From assembly GCA_041690635.1 (NCBI GenBank), contig JAWLGZ010000006.1, positions 62,001 through 126,000 of the forward strand: 64,000 nt of DNA. The letters run 5' to 3'. Origin of the DNA: JAWLGZ01 sp041690635 (lineage in GTDB: Bacteria; Pseudomonadota; Gammaproteobacteria; Thiohalomonadales; Thiohalomonadaceae). The notes beneath the pieces are model-generated. The model was not told the DNA's origin and made no database searches. It saw only the letters and a list, made by a program, of their open reading frames with translations. A program made the position numbers and the translations under genes. Within the stretch, counting starts at the first letter, position 1. Every line of letters begins with the position of its first letter. Of the stretch, positions 60,399 to 64,000 are shown piece after piece.

Positions 60399-63305
60399 TC
60401 AGAGCGGGCGGTTGGTGAGGAGGGAAACCGGGAAATCGGACAGTACCTCTGCAAGTGGCAGAGTGGGTGGATCGTTGCCGCTTTCGGCGATCCGGTGCGT
60501 GCGCCCGGTCAGGAGGTCGGTAAGGGGCGTTGCGAAACCGGATGGCAACTCGAGTCGGTTGGTGCCCCAGTCCGGGCGCTCCCGCGGCGCCTCGACTCCA
60601 CCCAGCAGGGAGACCAGGAAGCGGGGGGCGATGACAACCACCACATCCTGATCGTGCCGACGGGCGAACGCGCAGACATGATCCGCCTGATCACCTTGCA
60701 CGCTTAGAGGCAGGTAGTCGCCCTGGAGGTAGAGTTCAGGAAGCCGTCGTCGATGAGCAAGCGTCCTGCAAATGATATGGAGCTTGGCCATGCCGTCTTC
60801 CAGGTCACGCGCAAGTTGTCGCGTCAACGCCTGACGGTTGTCAGCGGCAGCCCAGCGCGTTTCCAGGGACTCAACCCGCCGTTGCAGCCGGTTGTAGTCG
60901 ACCAGACGGCGATTGTCGGGATCGACCAGGGAAAAATTCCACTCCTCCATCCCCTGGTAGGTATCCGGAACCCCGGGGATGGTCATGCGGAGCAGGGTCT
61001 GCGAGAGGGCATTGAGAAGACCGAACCGGGCCACCCGTTGCTGAAATGGCACAAAATCCCGCCGAAACGCCTTCCGTCGGTTACCCAGAAGCAGATCGAT
61101 GAATCGGATCAGGGCGAGTTCGTACTCCGGGTTTGGGTTGACCCAGGAGGTGTTCACCTTTGCCTCCTTGACCGCCTTGAGCATGTAAGCGCGAATACGG
61201 GCGGCATACGATTGGAACTCCGCCGGACTCGGCTCATCGAGCGGCCAGGTGCCCAACAGCGTCTGGTAGAGCAGGTATTCGTCATTGCGCGAGGGGGCCG
61301 GTCCACTTTCGAGCAGCGTCTTGCCACCGCGGTTGAGTCGGGCCCAGCGCGCCAGGTGTTTGTGCCAGTCGCGAGGGATCTCCGTAATGACGGCAATGCG
61401 GGCGCGGACATCCTCGCTTCGTTTGGAATCGTGGGTCGAGGTGGAGACCATCGATTCCGGCCAGAACCGGTGGCGCTCGACGTTGGCCCGGTGAAACGCC
61501 GCCAGCGACGTGCCGAACCGGCGCGGATCACCCCCGACCTCGTTGAGCATGACAAGCCGGTTGTACAGGTAAAACACCGTGTCCTCCAGCGCCTTGGCCA
61601 TCACCGGGGCGGTGAACTGCTGCAGGCGCATGGCAAAGTTGGCGGCACGTCCGCGGTGGCCGGCGTCCGGGTCCGACACATCATCGAGGAGCAGACGGCG
61701 AATGAACTCGAATATGCTTACATCTCCTGCCGAGCACCCCTTTTTGGCCTGGGCAATCGCCCACTCCACATACTTCCGGTCCTCGTCGGAGACCTGCTTC
61801 TCGGTTATGTAGGTGCGATAGACCGGGAAACAGGCCGCAATTTCGATCAGAGCGTCCCGGCAGCCATTCAGAGTGAAATCACGCGTGTGACGGTTGCGCT
61901 CGGCAATCTGGCTCAGTGAGTTCGCAAGGACGTTCAGTTCACTGGAGAGCTGTAGGCGGATGGTGAGTTTCTTTCGCTCGTAGAGGATTGCATCAAAATC
62001 GTGGTGAACTCCGGTAAATCGGGTGTAGATCGTGTCGAGGGGTCGTTCAGCTTCGGGCGCGACGAATAGACCACCAAGCAACGTGCAAACCTCATACCCG
62101 GTAGTCCCGTGGACGGGCCACTCAAGTGGGAGGTGTTCATAACCTGCGAGGATCTTTTCCACGACCACATAGGGGGACACGGCTATATCGGGATCCTCCC
62201 GCGGGGTGTCGGGAAGGGTTCTGCGCACCTCACCACATAGCCGGCGGTAGTAGGCGAGAGGATCGTAGAGTCCGTCAGGGTGATCGATGCGGAGGCCGTC
62301 CAGGCGGCGCTCCGACAGCAGGCGCAGGAGCAGCCGGTGGGTCGTCTCGAATACGTCGCCCTGTTCTACGCGGATCCCCGCCAGATCATTGATATCGAAG
62401 AATCGCCGGTAGTTGATCTCATCTGAAGCGACCTGCCAGTAAGCAAGGCGATAGGCCTGCTGTTCCAGCACGAAATGGAGCCGGTCGAACGAGGAAGGGT
62501 CGCCAACAGTACCGTTCAGTTCGGTCAGGTTCTGCTCAATAAATTGACGAACGGCCACCGAGTTCTGATGAAGTTCCCCCAGATGTTTCTTGTGAACAAG
62601 CTGATCGCGTCGACGCTCATCCAGCCGCTCCGCCGCGAGTTCGTAGCGGGTCGGGAGGTGGCTGAACGAACTGATGAGGGTTTTCAGTTCAAGTAGTTCC
62701 GGGGCGGTCTCTCCGATGGTCTCAGCAAGCTGATCGAGACGATACTCGAGAACTGACGGATAGGTGCGTGGGTCGATCGGGAAACGGTGGCCGAAGTAAT
62801 GGATGCTGAATTCCGCCGTCTCGGGTTCGAAACGCAGCATGAGGTCGCCGTTCTCCAGCACACGTCCGTAGTGATCGCCCAGAACGGGGATCAGCAGCTT
62901 TCCATGTAACTCCGGCTTGATCGGATTCCAGTCGATGTCGAAGTGATCGGCATAGATAGAGGCCGGACCCTGTTCGAGGACATCGAGCCACCAGGCGTTG
63001 TCATTACCGAACACGCCCATATGGTTTGGGACAATGTCGAGTATCAGCCCCATCTCGTGGGCGTGCAGTCTCTCCACGAACCGGGCGAGGCTTGCCTCAT
63101 CCCCGATCTCCGGGTTGATCTCGTTGTGCTCGACGATGTCGTAGCCGTGAACACTACCGGCGCGTGCTTTCAGGATGGGGGAGAGATAAACGTGGCTGAT
63201 GCCAATGCGTTGCAGATACGGGATCAGCTCTGCAGCCTCGTCGAGTGTAAAGTCGCGGTTCAGTTGCAGCCGGTAAGTGGCGCTTGGAATCCGGTTTTTG
63301 GTCAT
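60399..63305 (-). CDS. treY: Maltooligosyl trehalose synthase TreY
   Basis: It turns the reducing end of malto-oligosaccharides into a trehalosyl unit by an internal glycosyl transfer. The 968-residue length is typical of TreY (GH13). Family motifs are present: IPSATYRLQLNRDFTL start, DIVPNHMG, GLRIDHPDGL with the nucleophile region near residue 347, and STHDSKRSEDVRARI near 625. It starts 7 bases after the treZ stop and completes the TreY-TreZ route to trehalose, an osmoprotectant that fits the ectoine genes. Confidence 0.95.
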   Translation of the reverse strand: MTKNRIPSATYRLQLNRDFTLDEAAELIPYLQRIGISHVYLSPILKARAGSVHGYDIVEHNEINPEIGDEASLARFVERLHAHEMGLILDIVPNHMGVFGNDNAWWLDVLEQGPASIYADHFDIDWNPIKPELHGKLLIPVLGDHYGRVLENGDLMLRFEPETAEFSIHYFGHRFPIDPRTYPSVLEYRLDQLAETIGETAPELLELKTLISSFSHLPTRYELAAERLDERRRDQLVHKKHLGELHQNSVAVRQFIEQNLTELNGTVGDPSSFDRLHFVLEQQAYRLAYWQVASDEINYRRFFDINDLAGIRVEQGDVFETTHRLLLRLLSERRLDGLRIDHPDGLYDPLAYYRRLCGEVRRTLPDTPREDPDIAVSPYVVVEKILAGYEHLPLEWPVHGTTGYEVCTLLGGLFVAPEAERPLDTIYTRFTGVHHDFDAILYERKKLTIRLQLSSELNVLANSLSQIAERNRHTRDFTLNGCRDALIEIAACFPVYRTYITEKQVSDEDRKYVEWAIAQAKKGCSAGDVSIFEFIRRLLLDDVSDPDAGHRGRAANFAMRLQQFTAPVMAKALEDTVFYLYNRLVMLNEVGGDPRRFGTSLAAFHRANVERHRFWPESMVSTSTHDSKRSEDVRARIAVITEIPRDWHKHLARWARLNRGGKTLLESGPAPSRNDEYLLYQTLLGTWPLDEPSPAEFQSYAARIRAYMLKAVKEAKVNTSWVNPNPEYELALIRFIDLLLGNRRKAFRRDFVPFQQRVARFGLLNALSQTLLRMTIPGVPDTYQGMEEWNFSLVDPDNRRLVDYNRLQRRVESLETRWAAADNRQALTRQLARDLEDGMAKLHIICRTLAHRRRLPELYLQGDYLPLSVQGDQADHVCAFARRHDQDVVVVIAPRFLVSLLGGVEAPRERPDWGTNRLELPSGFATPLTDLLTGRTHRIAESGNDPPTLPLAEVLSDFPVSLLTNRPL

Positions 63306-63312
63306 CTCCGGT

Positions 63313-64000
63313 TCAGGCCTCTCCCGCAGAGATATCCAGGAACCAGCCTACCGACCATCCCGGCAGCTCCCCGTCCCGATCGGCGGACCGGCCAGGATGC
63401 GTCGTCCACAGAAGTTGCCCCGACAACGGGCTTGCGGCAGAAAGCGGCCGTGTGCCGAGGTTGGCGATCAGGATGAGGTGGGTGCCGTCCCCGAGCCGCC
63501 ACTGCACCTGGAGGCCCTGTTTGCCGAATACGGTGAAGGCGGCTTTGCGACGCGGCAGGTCGCGAAGTCGCGGAATGATCTGTTCACGGCGAAGCGCGAG
63601 CAGCTGGCGTACCAGCGCAACGCGGGATTGGCCCTGCTCCGTCACGGCTGTGGCCCAGTCGAGGCGCGATTGGGTATAGGTGTCGGCAGCCGCCGGGTCA
63701 GGAATGGAGGCACGGGCAGCCGGATCACTGAACTGGGGAAAGCGGGAAAACTCCCGTCGACGGCCTTCGGTGACCGCGTGGGCCAACTCCGGACCGAAGT
63801 CGCAGAAGAAGAGAAACGGGTTGCGGCTACCCCACTCCTGGCCCATGAACAGCAGGGGCGGCGAGGGCGCAAGCAGGAGAATGGCGGTGACCGCCCGTAT
63901 CGCCTCGGTATCCGCCAGCGCATCGATGCGTTCTCCGCGGGCGCGGTTACCGACCTGGTCATGGTTTTGAAGGAAGTTGACAAATGAGGTTGCGGCCAGG
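63313..64000 (-). CDS. treZ: Malto-oligosyltrehalose trehalohydrolase TreZ (3' part)
   Basis: TreZ releases trehalose from the trehalosyl ends made by TreY. The reading frame is open to base 64000 on the minus strand, so about 228 C-terminal residues are seen and the start lies outside the window. FVNFLQNHDQVGNRARGERI and LLLAPSPPLLFMGQEWG are hallmark TreZ/GH13 C-terminal catalytic segments, followed by a beta-sandwich ending in GWSVGWFLDIS. It is upstream of treY in the same operon. Confidence 0.93.
   Translation of the reverse strand, partial: LAATSFVNFLQNHDQVGNRARGERIDALADTEAIRAVTAILLLAPSPPLLFMGQEWGSRNPFLFFCDFGPELAHAVTEGRRREFSRFPQFSDPAARASIPDPAAADTYTQSRLDWATAVTEQGQSRVALVRQLLALRREQIIPRLRDLPRRKAAFTVFGKQGLQVQWRLGDGTHLILIANLGTRPLSAASPLSGQLLWTTHPGRSADRDGELPGWSVGWFLDISAGEA

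Overview
The window is bacterial chromosome of about 60% GC. It most resembles a halophilic or marine denitrifying gammaproteobacterium (Ectothiorhodospiraceae/Chromatiales-like). This inference rests on the gene order clpP-clpX-lon-hupB-tRNAs-ppiD, the mltD/gloB/methyltransferase/rnhA/dnaQ block, ectABC for ectoine synthesis, and a complete cytochrome cd1 (nirS) plus cNor denitrification locus. The species cannot be named from the sequence.

Layout. (1) 1-8003: protein quality control and housekeeping: clpP (3' part), clpX, lon with a near-consensus heat-shock promoter, hupB, tRNA-Val and tRNA-Asp, ppiD, and fabI on the other strand. (2) 8150-14243: a yejABEF-type peptide ABC transporter operon, interrupted between yejE and yejF by a GxxExxY-family gene bracketed by inverted repeats. 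(3) 14352-19218: mltD, gloB, a methyltransferase, rnhA, dnaQ. (4) 19500-26250: a lower-GC array of small same-strand genes separated by attC-like palindromes. I read it as a cluster of integron cassettes with no integrase in view. Several cassettes look like defence genes: an OLD-like ATPase with a C-terminal R-x4-H motif, an AbiTii-domain protein, a HEPN-like protein and a possible PD-(D/E)XK nuclease. Others encode small membrane proteins, and the last is an orphan antitoxin. (5) 26290-27686: cheV and cheW. (6) 28012-31062: a MarR-type regulator divergent from ectABC. (7) 31144-34928: an MFS transporter, a retropepsin-like protease paired with rimK, and apbE. (8) 34917-35182: a 266-bp MITE with 30-bp terminal repeats and a TCAA target duplication, inserted where two convergent genes once overlapped. 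(9) 35183-60258: denitrification and its control. It holds a haem-motif diguanylate cyclase, a Dnr-like and an Fnr-like regulator, the nor accessory operon (norE-norF-norQ-membrane protein-CcoG-like-norD), a PAS/chemoreceptor pair, a periplasmic rhodanese, yceH, the haem d1/nirS operon (nirS, a NirT-like fusion, cupredoxin, nirC, F, D, L, G, H, J, N) and norCB. FNR/Dnr-type boxes (TTGAY-N4-ATCAA or close) precede norE, the cupredoxin gene, nirS and norC. (10) 60399-64000: treY and the 3' part of treZ (trehalose synthesis).

How it works together: NirS reduces nitrite to NO and NorCB reduces NO to N2O. The nirF/D/L/G/H/J/N genes build haem d1, NorQ/NorD activate the NO reductase, and the NirT-like protein, NirC and the cupredoxin are candidate electron carriers. 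Two CRP/FNR regulators beside the cluster probably sense O2 and NO. No nirE/cobA, nitrate reductase or N2O reductase gene is present in the window. Ectoine and trehalose genes point to a saline habitat.
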